This document shows positions 15,965 through 22,000 of a DNA stretch of 22,000 nt, piece after piece. The stretch's first letter is position 1, and each line of letters starts with the position of its first letter. A model generated the notes under the pieces. That model searched no databases. It was not told the origin of the DNA and worked only from the letters and a program-made list of their open reading frames with translations. This DNA comes from JAVBNN01 sp031551525 (lineage in GTDB: Bacteria; Bacillota; Negativicutes; Acidaminococcales; JAISLQ01), in contig JAVBNN010000027.1 in NCBI GenBank assembly GCA_031551525.1, forward strand, positions 1 through 22,000, read 5' to 3'. The position numbers were made by a program, and so were the translations under genes.

Positions 15965-16700
15965 AGACATCCTCTATGGGCGCAACAGTGTGTTAGAAGC
16001 ATTGAAATCAGGGCGCGGGCTGAACAGGATATATTTGCAAAACGGGCTGAAGCCGGGTACGATGAAAGACGTATTTGCTTTGGCTAAAGAGCTTGGCGTA
16101 CCAATCGAAAATGTGGAAGCCGAGCGGCTGGATGTATTGACCGCCAAGGTGCGCCATCAGGGAGTGGCGGCTGTGGCAGCGCCTATACGCTATTATGAAC
16201 TGAGAGAAGTTTTGGCAGTTGCCTTGGAAAAAGGCCAGCCGCCATTTTTGCTTTTGCTCGATGAGCTGCAAGATCCGCAGAATGTGGGGGCAATTATTCG
16301 CACGGCCGCCGCGGCTGGTGTGCATGGCGTTCTTATTCCGAAGCGGCGCAGCTGCCAGATATCGGCTGCGGTGTCACGGGCATCTGCCGGGGCGGTAGAG
16401 CATGTGCCGATCGTGAGGGTGGGCAATACCGTGCAGACGCTGGAAGAGTTGAAAAGGCACGGTTTGTGGATCGGCGGCGCCGATATGTCAGGTACGGAGT
16501 ATATGAAAGCCGATCTGAAAGGACCGCTGGCCATCGTTATCGGCGGTGAGGGCAAGGGGTTGTCCCGCTTGGTCAGGGAAACTTGCGATTTTATACTGAG
16601 TATACCTATGCTCGGCGGAGTGTCGTCGCTCAATGCCTCGGCGGCCAGCGCGGTCTTGCTCTATGAAGCTGTGCGCCAGCGCAAAGAGGTGGCGCGGTGA
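15957..16700 (+). CDS. rlmB: 23S rRNA 2'-O-methyltransferase RlmB (SPOUT family)
   Basis: RlmB methylates a guanosine in 23S rRNA domain V (Gm2251 in E. coli) using SAM. The N-terminal substrate-binding domain opens with ILYGRNSVLEAL. The SPOUT knot carries the three SpoU motifs: NVGAIIRTA (109-117), IGGEGKGL (195-202) and IPMLGGVSSLNAS (216-228). The length of 247 is typical. I chose GTG 15957 because family members begin directly at this motif; the frame is open back to 15852 inside thyX, but that extra sequence does not resemble the family. It overlaps thyX by eight bases and yacP by four. Paralogues such as TrmH-like enzymes share the fold, but the N-terminal domain favours RlmB. Confidence 0.93.
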   Translation: MAEDILYGRNSVLEALKSGRGLNRIYLQNGLKPGTMKDVFALAKELGVPIENVEAERLDVLTAKVRHQGVAAVAAPIRYYELREVLAVALEKGQPPFLLLLDELQDPQNVGAIIRTAAAAGVHGVLIPKRRSCQISAAVSRASAGAVEHVPIVRVGNTVQTLEELKRHGLWIGGADMSGTEYMKADLKGPLAIVIGGEGKGLSRLVRETCDFILSIPMLGGVSSLNASAASAVLLYEAVRQRKEVAR

Positions 16701-17221
16701 CGGAAAGCAGCAACCTTTTGGTGGACGGTTACAATGTATTAAATAGCTGGACGGATTTTGAAAAAATGAAAAATGCGAGCCTCGAGCATGCCCGTGACAG
16801 GCTGGTCGATATATTGGCAAATTACGGTGCTTTTCAGGGTTGCGAGGTAACGGTAGTCTTTGACGCTTATGCTGTCGATGGCGCTGGGGTCAGCGAAGAG
16901 AAGGCGGGCGTTTGGGTGGTGTTTACCAGTGAGGGGGAGACCGCCGATTCTTATATAGAGAAAGCCGCCTATGATATGGTACGCCTCGGTCGCAAGGTTT
17001 TTGTCATTACCGGCGACGGGCATGAGCAACTTACCGCTCTCGGTGTCGGCGCCTATCGGTTGACCGCGCGGGAGTTGCTCGAAGATTGCCGCCGGGTAGA
17101 GAGGGAAATAGCTGTCCGGGTAGAGAACGGACGCCCACTGGCCGGGAGGCAGGAAGTGGCCGGGAGACTTGATCCTCTGGTAGCCGGGAGACTCGAGGGG
17201 TTACGGCGACTAAAAAAATGA
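16697..17221 (+). CDS. yacP: NYN/PIN-fold ribonuclease, YacP/Rae1 type
   Basis: A homologue of Bacillus Rae1 (YacP), an endoribonuclease that cleaves mRNA on the ribosome. The NYN-type fold is shown by LLVDGYNVLNSW (D10, N13), VVFDAY (D56), ETADSYIEK (D84) and VITGDGHEQ (D107), matching the expected acidic site. The length of 174 is usual. GTG 16697 overlaps the rlmB stop by four bases, with AGAGGTGG upstream. The C-terminal tail is odd: three in-frame copies of GCCGGGAG (17141, 17159, 17183) give a repeated AGR segment. It closes the operon; sigH has its own promoter after it. Confidence 0.9.
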   Translation: MTESSNLLVDGYNVLNSWTDFEKMKNASLEHARDRLVDILANYGAFQGCEVTVVFDAYAVDGAGVSEEKAGVWVVFTSEGETADSYIEKAAYDMVRLGRKVFVITGDGHEQLTALGVGAYRLTARELLEDCRRVEREIAVRVENGRPLAGRQEVAGRLDPLVAGRLEGLRRLKK

Positions 17222-17253
17222 GGTGGTGGCTTATTTCGCTGCTAGTGAGGCTC

Positions 17254-17283
17254 TTGACGCAAATTTAACTGATAAGGTATAAT
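17254..17283 (+). promoter_or_regulatory. sigma-A promoter for sigH
   Basis: TTGACG (17254-17259), an 18-base spacer, TATAAT (17278-17283), leaving a leader of about 75 bases before the ATG. The leader contains ACCGC and GCGGT arms that could pair, but no known riboswitch is recognised. Confidence 0.8.
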
Positions 17284-17365
17284 GATACACAAGCCTACCG
17301 CGTAATAAGCACGACTGCGCGAGGCGGTTTAGTTTTTTCCAATACTTCAAGATGGAGGGAACAGG

Positions 17366-18085
17366 ATGCGGGCAGGTATACAGCACGATCTTTATGTGGC
17401 ATTTGAAAATATGACAGATGAAGAAATCGTAGTGGATGCTAGGCTGCAAAGCAGCATAATCGCGCAGGAATATCTGCTGAATAAATACCGTAATTTTGTG
17501 CGGGCTAAAGCCCGCAGCTATTTTTTGATCGGTGCGGAACGCGAGGACATCATCCAGGAAGGCATGATCGGCCTATACAAGGCAATACGTGATTTTCGGG
17601 TGGATAAGCTGTCATCTTTCCGGGCGTTTGCCGAACTTTGTGTGACCCGGCAGATCATCACCGCGATAAAAACCGCGACCAGGCAGAAACATATCCCGCT
17701 CAACTCATACATTTCGCTGAACAAGCCTATTTACGAAGAAGATTCGGATCGTACTTTGCTCGACGTTTTGTCCGGTTCCAAGGTGTCCGACCCGGAAGAG
17801 CTCATAATCAGCCGGGAAGAGTTCATTGATATAGAAGAAAAAATGAATAATATTCTAAGTGATCTCGAATGGCGGGTATTGATGAGTTATCTTGACGGCA
17901 AGTCCTACCAGGAGATAGCCTGTGAGCTTGACAGGCACGTCAAGTCTATAGACAACGCACTTCAGCGCGTGAAGCGCAAGCTGGAAAAATACCTCGAAAA
18001 CCGCACGGATGAAACAGATATACATGCGGTTTGCAAAGGGTTGGTCGCCTATAATAAAGAACTGGCGGCCAGGAAACTGCTTTGA
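17366..18085 (+). CDS. sigH: SigH-type sigma-70 factor
   Basis: A sigma factor of the Bacillota SigH group, which in Bacillus directs transition-phase and early sporulation genes; in non-sporulating relatives it often serves competence or stress. Region 2 is shown by EDIIQEGMIGLYKAIRDF (about residues 55-72) and the following SSFRAFAELCVTRQIITAIKT. The C-terminal region 4 helix-turn-helix is YQEIACELDRHVKSIDNALQR (about 192-213). The length of 239 is slightly above Bacillus SigH. ATG 17366 has GGAGGGA upstream. Location after yacP matches the standard Bacillota order; the rpmG-secE-nusG genes that usually follow are absent here. It has its own promoter and terminator. Whether the organism sporulates cannot be judged. 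Confidence 0.93.
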   Translation: MRAGIQHDLYVAFENMTDEEIVVDARLQSSIIAQEYLLNKYRNFVRAKARSYFLIGAEREDIIQEGMIGLYKAIRDFRVDKLSSFRAFAELCVTRQIITAIKTATRQKHIPLNSYISLNKPIYEEDSDRTLLDVLSGSKVSDPEELIISREEFIDIEEKMNNILSDLEWRVLMSYLDGKSYQEIACELDRHVKSIDNALQRVKRKLEKYLENRTDETDIHAVCKGLVAYNKELAARKLL

Positions 18086-18090
18086 TATAA

Positions 18091-18131
18091 AACCGGCGAC
18101 AAGGTTATTTACTGTTGTTGCCGGTTTTTTT
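18091..18131 (+). terminator. intrinsic terminator after sigH
   Basis: AACCGGC with GACAA (18091-18102) pairs with TTGTT and GCCGGTT (18115-18126), a 12-base-pair stem with one G-U pair, followed by a T-run. Confidence 0.9.
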
Positions 18132-18286
18132 ATTTGCCAACGTTGTTTTACCGCAAAGTAGCGGTAATAATGTTCTCTATGTAACACTTTTTTTGCTTGT
18201 GATTTTGTCAAAGTTAAAAGGTATTTGCTGTTATTTGCCGAATATAAAAGCTAAGATATTTTGCCAAATTGGTATCTGATATTTGC
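18131..18286 (+). repeat. cluster of TATTTGC heptamers with an inverted repeat
   Basis: TATTTGC occurs at 18131, 18222, 18232 and 18280, plus a one-base variant (TATTTTGC) at 18257. An inverted repeat TTACCGC/GCGGTAA lies at 18148-18154 and 18161-18167. The best promoter pair I see is TTGTCA (18205-18210) and TGTTAT (18229-18234), spaced 18, which is weak. The cluster fills the control region of the BrxF-like/pfkA pair, so it may be a binding site array; no known regulator is recognised. Confidence 0.4.
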
Positions 18287-18304
18287 TAATGGGAGGTAAT
18301 TGCG

Positions 18305-18796
18305 ATGGGGACACAGGTGGACGAGCTCTTGAGTTGCGTTGACGCTGCCAAAGGGAAAGAGCAGCGTCTGATCGTAGTAACGGGCAACCCGGGAAGCGGA
18401 AAAAGCCAGATATTGAGGGAGGCGGCGGCGAAGAAAAAGTGGGATTATGTAGATTGCCGCACACTGGTATCGGAAGAGTTGATTGAGTTGCTGCCGGCTA
18501 TGCGGGCCAGCAAGGCGCCCGGCCTGATGAGCGAGATATTGGAACAATATGATTCCGGCGTTATACTTCTTGATAGGGTACAGACCCTCTTTACGCCTGT
18601 CTTGCAGCTTAACCCCCTGGCATTATTGCGCAGTTTGAGCGAAAAATATTTGCTGGTAGTGGCTTGGCCTGGCTATTATCAGGATGAGAAGCTGTTTTTC
18701 AACCGGCTGGGTGAAACCGAACCTTTGAAATTCAACGCTGAAGGCGTAGTTATATGGACGGTAAAAGAAGAAAATAATGGTGATATGACATGTTGA
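18305..18796 (+). CDS. BrxF-like P-loop ATPase, outside any BREX locus
   Basis: A 163-residue AAA+/P-loop protein with Walker A GNPGSGKS (27-34), Walker B VILLD (86-90) and a sensor-like strand LLVVAWPG (116-123). The order of features resembles BrxF, the small ATPase of type 3 BREX phage-defence systems: the RL-V-x-GxxGSGKS start, a short LSEELIELLP-like segment, LLD followed by LF, LNPLALLRSLS, and the VVAW-G strand. No brxC, methyltransferase, pglZ or helicase gene is near it; the neighbours are sigH and pfkA. ATG 18305 has GGGAGG (18291-18296). Its end overlaps pfkA by seven bases, so the two are translationally coupled. BrxF is my best match from memory, not a computed hit; a generic DnaA/Hda-like ATPase is the alternative. 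The cellular role here is unknown. Confidence 0.65.
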   Translation: MGTQVDELLSCVDAAKGKEQRLIVVTGNPGSGKSQILREAAAKKKWDYVDCRTLVSEELIELLPAMRASKAPGLMSEILEQYDSGVILLDRVQTLFTPVLQLNPLALLRSLSEKYLLVVAWPGYYQDEKLFFNRLGETEPLKFNAEGVVIWTVKEENNGDMTC

Positions 18797-19881
18797 GTAG
18801 TAAAAAAACCATAGCTGTGTTGACCGGCGGCGGCGACTGCCCTGGGCTCAATGCGGTCATCCGCGCGGTGGTGCGTTCTTCCTTGCGGGAAGGGCTACGT
18901 ATTTATGGTATTGAGAACGGTTTTGCCGGGCTGGTGGAAGACCAGATGGAACTGATGGACGACTACTCGGTGTCAGGTATATTGCCGCGCGGCGGTACTA
19001 TTCTCGGAACGACCAACCGTGACAATCCTTTCCATTATGCGGTACTGGAAGATGGCCAGCCCATCTATAAGGATATGAGCGGCAAGGCGATAAATAACCT
19101 GAAAAAACGCGGAATAGACGGACTGATCGTTATCGGCGGGGACGGTAGTCTCAGAATAGCGCAAAAACTCAGCGCGCTTGGGGTAAATATCGTTGGCGTG
19201 CCTAAAACGATCGACAACGACATACCCTGTACGGAACGCACTTTTGGCTTTGATACTGCCATGTCGACCGCGACGGAGGCGCTTGACCGGCTGCATACTA
19301 CAGCCGAATCGCACCACCGGGTCATGATCCTTGAAGTGATGGGTCGCAATGCTGGCTGGATAGCGCTGCATTCGGGAGTGGCAGGTGGCGCTCACTGCAT
19401 ACTCATACCCGAAATACCTTATACTATCGAATCGATAAACCAGAAAATACAGGAGCGCCGCACTACAGGGCGAAACTTCAGTATCATCGTGGTGGCGGAA
19501 GGGGCAAAGCCTCTGGGAGGCGATGTGACTGTAGCTCGCATGGTGGAAGGAAGTTTTGAAGCAGTACGCCTCGGAGGCGTGGGCGAAAAACTTACCCGCG
19601 ATATCGAAAGCTTGACTGGCATAGAGTCGCGCTGTACCGTGCTCGGGCATTTGCAAAGGGGCGGCACACCTACGCCGTTTGACCGGGTGCTGTGTACCCG
19701 CTACGGAGCGGCAGCTGTAGGAGCATATATCACTGGTAGCTATGGGGCGATGGTCGCTTTACAGAAGGATGCTATCATTACCGTGCCGCTTGACAGTGTG
19801 GCCGACCAGCCGCATAACGTAGATCCTGATGGCGAACTGGTGAATATGGCGCGCAAAATCGGAGTCTGTTTTGGTGATTGA
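18790..19881 (+). CDS. pfkA: 6-phosphofructokinase, mixed-substrate group
   Basis: It phosphorylates fructose 6-phosphate to the 1,6-bisphosphate in glycolysis. The phosphate-donor loop GGGDCPGLN is at 13-21, GGDGS at 116-120, PKTIDNDI with catalytic D142 at 138-145, and the fructose-6-phosphate site MGRNAGWIA at 184-192. At 363 residues it is longer than Bacillus PfkA (about 320). G119 corresponds to E. coli G104 (the ATP-using state), but K139 replaces G124, as in PPi-dependent and group III enzymes. This mixture is known for the mixed-substrate group, so ATP use is likely but not certain. ATG 18790 overlaps the BrxF-like gene by seven bases, with GGTGAT as ribosome site. A strong terminator ends the pair. 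Confidence 0.94.
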   Translation: MLSSKKTIAVLTGGGDCPGLNAVIRAVVRSSLREGLRIYGIENGFAGLVEDQMELMDDYSVSGILPRGGTILGTTNRDNPFHYAVLEDGQPIYKDMSGKAINNLKKRGIDGLIVIGGDGSLRIAQKLSALGVNIVGVPKTIDNDIPCTERTFGFDTAMSTATEALDRLHTTAESHHRVMILEVMGRNAGWIALHSGVAGGAHCILIPEIPYTIESINQKIQERRTTGRNFSIIVVAEGAKPLGGDVTVARMVEGSFEAVRLGGVGEKLTRDIESLTGIESRCTVLGHLQRGGTPTPFDRVLCTRYGAAAVGAYITGSYGAMVALQKDAIITVPLDSVADQPHNVDPDGELVNMARKIGVCFGD

Positions 19882-19906
19882 ATAAATTTTCCTTCATTAA
19901 TATACG

Positions 19907-19945
19907 CATAGAAAAGCCTGTACTTTCCGTACAGGCTTTTCTATG
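19907..19945 (+). terminator. long hairpin terminator after pfkA
   Basis: A perfect 17-base-pair stem, 19907-19923 with 19929-19945, around TTTCC. The GC-rich centre is flanked by AAAA and TTTT runs on the two arms. It could act in both directions. Confidence 0.85.
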
Positions 19946-19977
19946 GTAAAATGTATCGACTGCGGGGGTTCTTAAAG

Positions 19978-20496
19978 ATGACAATAGCGCAGAGGTTGTT
20001 TTTTTGTTATAAGTGCGGCGGTAAATTGCAAGACGTTATGCGGGGCAATGCGAAACGCCTGCAATGCACGCAATGCGGAACGGTTTCCTATGAAAATCCG
20101 ATAGTGGGCGTGGCCGGGATCATTCTCGACCAACAGGGCCATATACTCATGGTGCGCCGGGCGCAGGGCATTGACTATGCCGGGCTGTGGTGCATACCAT
20201 GCGGCTATGTGGAGTATGAAGAAGACGTCAGGGACGGGGTAATGCGCGAAGTAAAAGAAGAGACCGGCCTTGATATATTGCCTGGAGAGGTATTCGCTGT
20301 GCATTCCAATTTTCATAACCCGCGCCAGCATACAGTAGGTATTTGGTTTTGCTGTACAGTGACTGGGGGCATCCCCGCAGCCGGAGACGACGCGGACGAG
20401 GTCGGCTGGTTTTCCGCAAACAATATACCATCCCTGGCTTTTCCTACGGACAGGCTGGTTTTGAAAAAACTTATAGAGAATAATATAATGAAATAA
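19978..20496 (+). CDS. Nudix hydrolase with N-terminal zinc ribbon
   Basis: A nucleoside-diphosphate-X hydrolase. The zinc ribbon is C10-x2-C13 and C30-x2-C33, as in NudC-like and related Nudix proteins. The Nudix box fits the consensus perfectly: G76, E82, R90-E91, E94-E95, G97 (GYVEYEEDVRDGVMREVKEE then TGL). The length is 172. The substrate cannot be fixed; ADP-ribose or NADH-type compounds are common for ribbon-bearing members, and the protein lacks the full NudC length. I chose ATG 19978, with GGGGG at 19962-19966; ATG 19951 is in frame but has no ribosome site and abuts the terminator hairpin. uppP follows 26 bases later, probably co-transcribed. Confidence 0.88.
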   Translation: MTIAQRLFFCYKCGGKLQDVMRGNAKRLQCTQCGTVSYENPIVGVAGIILDQQGHILMVRRAQGIDYAGLWCIPCGYVEYEEDVRDGVMREVKEETGLDILPGEVFAVHSNFHNPRQHTVGIWFCCTVTGGIPAAGDDADEVGWFSANNIPSLAFPTDRLVLKKLIENNIMK

Positions 20497-20522
20497 AGCA
20501 GTGGTGAGAGGTAGTCGGAGCA

Positions 20523-21314
20523 ATGGAATCTACGCTTGTAGCGGTCATCATTGGTATAGTAGAGGGTTTTACGGAATTTTTGCCTATATCTTCCACCGGG
20601 CACATGATATTAGTGGGCAATCTCATCGGTTTTAATGACGAAGCGGCCACAGTTTTCGAAGTGGTCATCCAACTGGGAGCCATTTTGTCTGTTATTTACC
20701 TGTACCGTGATAAGTTCCGTCACTTTTTTACCCCGGCCGGTTTTGACAAAGACGCGGGTTTGAGTGTGTGGCATGTGGCGGTCGGCATAGTGCCGATCAT
20801 GGGCATTGCATTTTTGTTGCACGGCCCGATCAAGAGATATTTGTTTTCACCGGTAACGGTGGCGGTGGGGCTGGTGCTGGGCGGTATACTTATGCTGCTG
20901 GCCGAGCGTTACAGCAAGAAAGACCTTTTGGACGATGTGAACAAAATGACGATAAAACAGGCGCTCTGGGTAGGCCTTTTTCAAGTTTTTTCCCTGTGGC
21001 CGGGTTTTTCCCGTTCCGGGTCGACGATTTCCGGCGGACTTTTCCTTGGTTTGTCGAGAAAGGCGGCGGCTGAATTTTCCTTCATAATAGCGGTGCCGCT
21101 TATGTTTGCCGCCTGTTTGTATGACCTTTATAAAAATTTCGGCGTACTGAATGCCAATGATTGTAAAATGCTGGGCATCGGTTTTGTGACTGCCTTTTTT
21201 ACGGCATGGCTGTCTATCGTCTGGTTCATGCGTTTTCTCAACTCTTCGAGCCTGGCGTCTTTTGCCTATTACCGCTTTGTTTTGGCGGCTATTTCGCTGT
21301 GGTATTTTCTTTGA
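20523..21314 (+). CDS. uppP: undecaprenyl-diphosphatase (BacA/UppP)
   Basis: An integral membrane phosphatase that recycles undecaprenyl pyrophosphate to the lipid carrier used for peptidoglycan and other wall polymers; excess gives bacitracin resistance. The two signature loops are present: EGFTEFLPISSTGH (14-27) and GFSRSGSTISGG (161-172, with R164). About seven to eight hydrophobic segments fill the remaining 263 residues, the usual length. ATG 20523 has GGAG at 20517-20520, close to the start, and AGAGGT further up. It follows the Nudix gene without a terminator. It uses the C55 product of the isoprenoid pathway to which the ispDF fusion contributes. Confidence 0.95.
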   Translation: MESTLVAVIIGIVEGFTEFLPISSTGHMILVGNLIGFNDEAATVFEVVIQLGAILSVIYLYRDKFRHFFTPAGFDKDAGLSVWHVAVGIVPIMGIAFLLHGPIKRYLFSPVTVAVGLVLGGILMLLAERYSKKDLLDDVNKMTIKQALWVGLFQVFSLWPGFSRSGSTISGGLFLGLSRKAAAEFSFIIAVPLMFAACLYDLYKNFGVLNANDCKMLGIGFVTAFFTAWLSIVWFMRFLNSSSLASFAYYRFVLAAISLWYFL

Positions 21315-21334
21315 CGAATAAGCCTATTTTACTG

Positions 21335-21363
21335 TTGACACTGCGAGTTTTATATTATATACT
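21335..21363 (+). promoter_or_regulatory. sigma-A promoter of the tRNA cluster
   Basis: TTGACA (21335-21340), a 17-base spacer, TATACT (21358-21363), 30 bases before the first tRNA. Confidence 0.85.
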
Positions 21364-21393
21364 AAATAACGTCACAGTTGTAGTTCGTTGATT

Positions 21394-21469
21394 GCTGGCG
21401 TAGCTCAACCGGTAGAGCAGCTGACTTGTAATCAGCAGGTTGGGGGTTCAAGTCCTCTCGCCAGCTCCA
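21394..21469 (+). tRNA. tRNA-Thr (anticodon UGU)
   Basis: A 76-base cloverleaf. Acceptor GCTGGCG pairs with CGCCAGC, the anticodon arm CTGAC-TTGTAA-TCAG carries TGT, and the T arm has GGTTCAAGTCC. CCA is encoded. The discriminator base is T. Confidence 0.96.
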
Positions 21470-21654
21470 AGCTTGAGTAAAGCAAACGGTTTGGCAGGAC
21501 ATGTAAACACCTGTGCCATACCAGATTGACAAGAACGCGGCAGAGGGTGTGCTGTGAGGAACATTTTAGCGCAGCCGCGCTGTGGGTATTGTGCGGTGAG
21601 TATAAAAGGTGATGCGCCGCGTATATGCCGGTTTATTGACAAGACGGTAAATGT
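21470..21654. other. structured spacer between tRNA-Thr and tRNA-Tyr
   Basis: 185 bases without a gene. GGTTTGGCA (21488-21496) can pair with TGCCATACC (21514-21522) with one mismatch, making a hairpin. ATTGACAAGA occurs twice (21525-21534 and 21635-21644). No hidden tRNA is recognised. Confidence 0.5.
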
Positions 21655-21739
21655 GGAGGGGTTCCCGAGTGGCTAAAGGGAGCAGACTGTAAATCTGCCG
21701 TCTTCGACTTCGGTGGTTCGAATCCACCTCCCTCCACCA
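21655..21739 (+). tRNA. tRNA-Tyr (anticodon GUA)
   Basis: An 85-base class II tRNA with a long variable arm. Anticodon stem GCAGA/TCTGC (21682-21698) surrounds CTGTAAA with GTA at 21689-21691. Acceptor GGAGGGG pairs with TCCCTCC, and CCA is encoded. Confidence 0.96.
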
Positions 21740-21861
21740 TATTAAATGAAATATAACTAAATTAATATATAGTACCAAACTGGCATACCCGCAAGGGGAA
21801 GTCGTATCTCAAAGCGCTATAGCGCAAGAGTTGCGTGTATTAACGACGGTTTGGCCAATAT
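21740..21861. other. structured spacer between tRNA-Tyr and tRNA-fMet
   Basis: 122 bases without a gene. It contains the perfect palindrome GCGCTATAGCGC (21814-21825) nested inside CTC/GAG (21808-21810, 21828-21830), GTCGT/ACGAC (21801-21805, 21843-21847) and CCAAAC/GTTTGG (about 21775-21780, 21849-21854). A large folded RNA element is possible. Confidence 0.45.
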
Positions 21862-21937
<76 letters not shown>

Positions 21938-21946
21938 TGTTTTTTC

Positions 21947-22000
21947 GCTGATGTAGCTCAGTCGGCAGAGCGTATCCTTGGTAAGGATAAGGTCACCGGT
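21947..22000 (+). tRNA. tRNA-Thr (anticodon GGU), cut by window end
   Basis: Acceptor GCTGATG, D arm with TAGCTCAGTCGGCAGAGC, anticodon arm TATCC-TTGGTAA-GGATA with GGT. The T arm and 3' end lie beyond the window. Confidence 0.92.

Noticed and set aside
18305..18796. Complete BREX type 3 system
   Set aside because: Only the BrxF-like ATPase is present; no methyltransferase, BrxC, PglZ or helicase gene occurs in the window.
18973..19656. 227-codon minus-strand frame opposite pfkA
   Set aside because: It mirrors the conserved pfkA frame and has no recognisable domain.
21520..21560. Promoter at TTGACA 21526-21531 between the tRNA genes
   Set aside because: No -10 element lies at a workable distance; the second TTGACA at 21636 would place its -10 inside tRNA-Tyr.

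Overview
The window looks like chromosomal housekeeping DNA from an anaerobic Bacillota. The evidence is the ctsR-mcsA-mcsB-clpC heat-shock operon followed by radA, carD, a membrane PIN/TRAM gene, ispDF, gltX, cysS, mrnC, thyX, rlmB, yacP and sigH. That order is typical of Bacillota, and strong GGAGG ribosome sites, GTG/TTG starts and a flavodiiron oxygen reductase fit it. Negativicutes is my best guess at class; this is inference from layout, not proof. All protein genes, RNA genes and promoters that I can support lie on the plus strand.

Left end (1-2820): the C-terminal half of an ABC-F ATPase whose reading frame hits a stop at bases 9-11, a small YjfB-like motility protein with its own terminator, a roughly 400-base non-coding stretch, and a stand-alone flavodiiron protein with a terminator.

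Protein quality control and DNA repair (2821-8877): two tandem promoters, one carrying a CtsR-box-like direct repeat, precede ctsR, mcsA, mcsB, clpC and radA. The genes are tightly packed and several overlap. CtsR represses, McsA/McsB mark proteins with phosphoarginine, and ClpC unfolds them for ClpP.

Metabolism and translation block (8878-17221): carD has a textbook promoter and a terminator that begins inside its stop codon. Then come a PIN/TRAM membrane protein, a fused IspD-IspF isoprenoid enzyme, glutamyl- and cysteinyl-tRNA synthetases, Mini-RNase III, flavin-dependent thymidylate synthase, the 23S rRNA methyltransferase RlmB and a YacP/Rae1-type ribonuclease. From cysS to yacP almost every stop overlaps the next start, so this is one translationally coupled operon.

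Right end (17222-22000): sigH with its own promoter and terminator. Next is a BrxF-like P-loop ATPase, a protein normally known from type 3 BREX phage defence, standing alone and overlapping pfkA. After a strong terminator come a Zn-ribbon Nudix hydrolase and undecaprenyl-diphosphatase. Last is a tRNA cluster (Thr-UGU, Tyr-GUA, initiator Met-CAU, Thr-GGU cut by the window end) with a consensus promoter and structured spacers.

The least ordinary items are the orphan BrxF-like gene coupled to pfkA, the broken 5' end of the ABC-F gene, the non-canonical CtsR-like repeat, a possible leader peptide before ctsR, and a possible sigma-28-type promoter before the yjfB-like gene. I see no complete undescribed multi-gene system, CRISPR array, insertion sequence or prophage.
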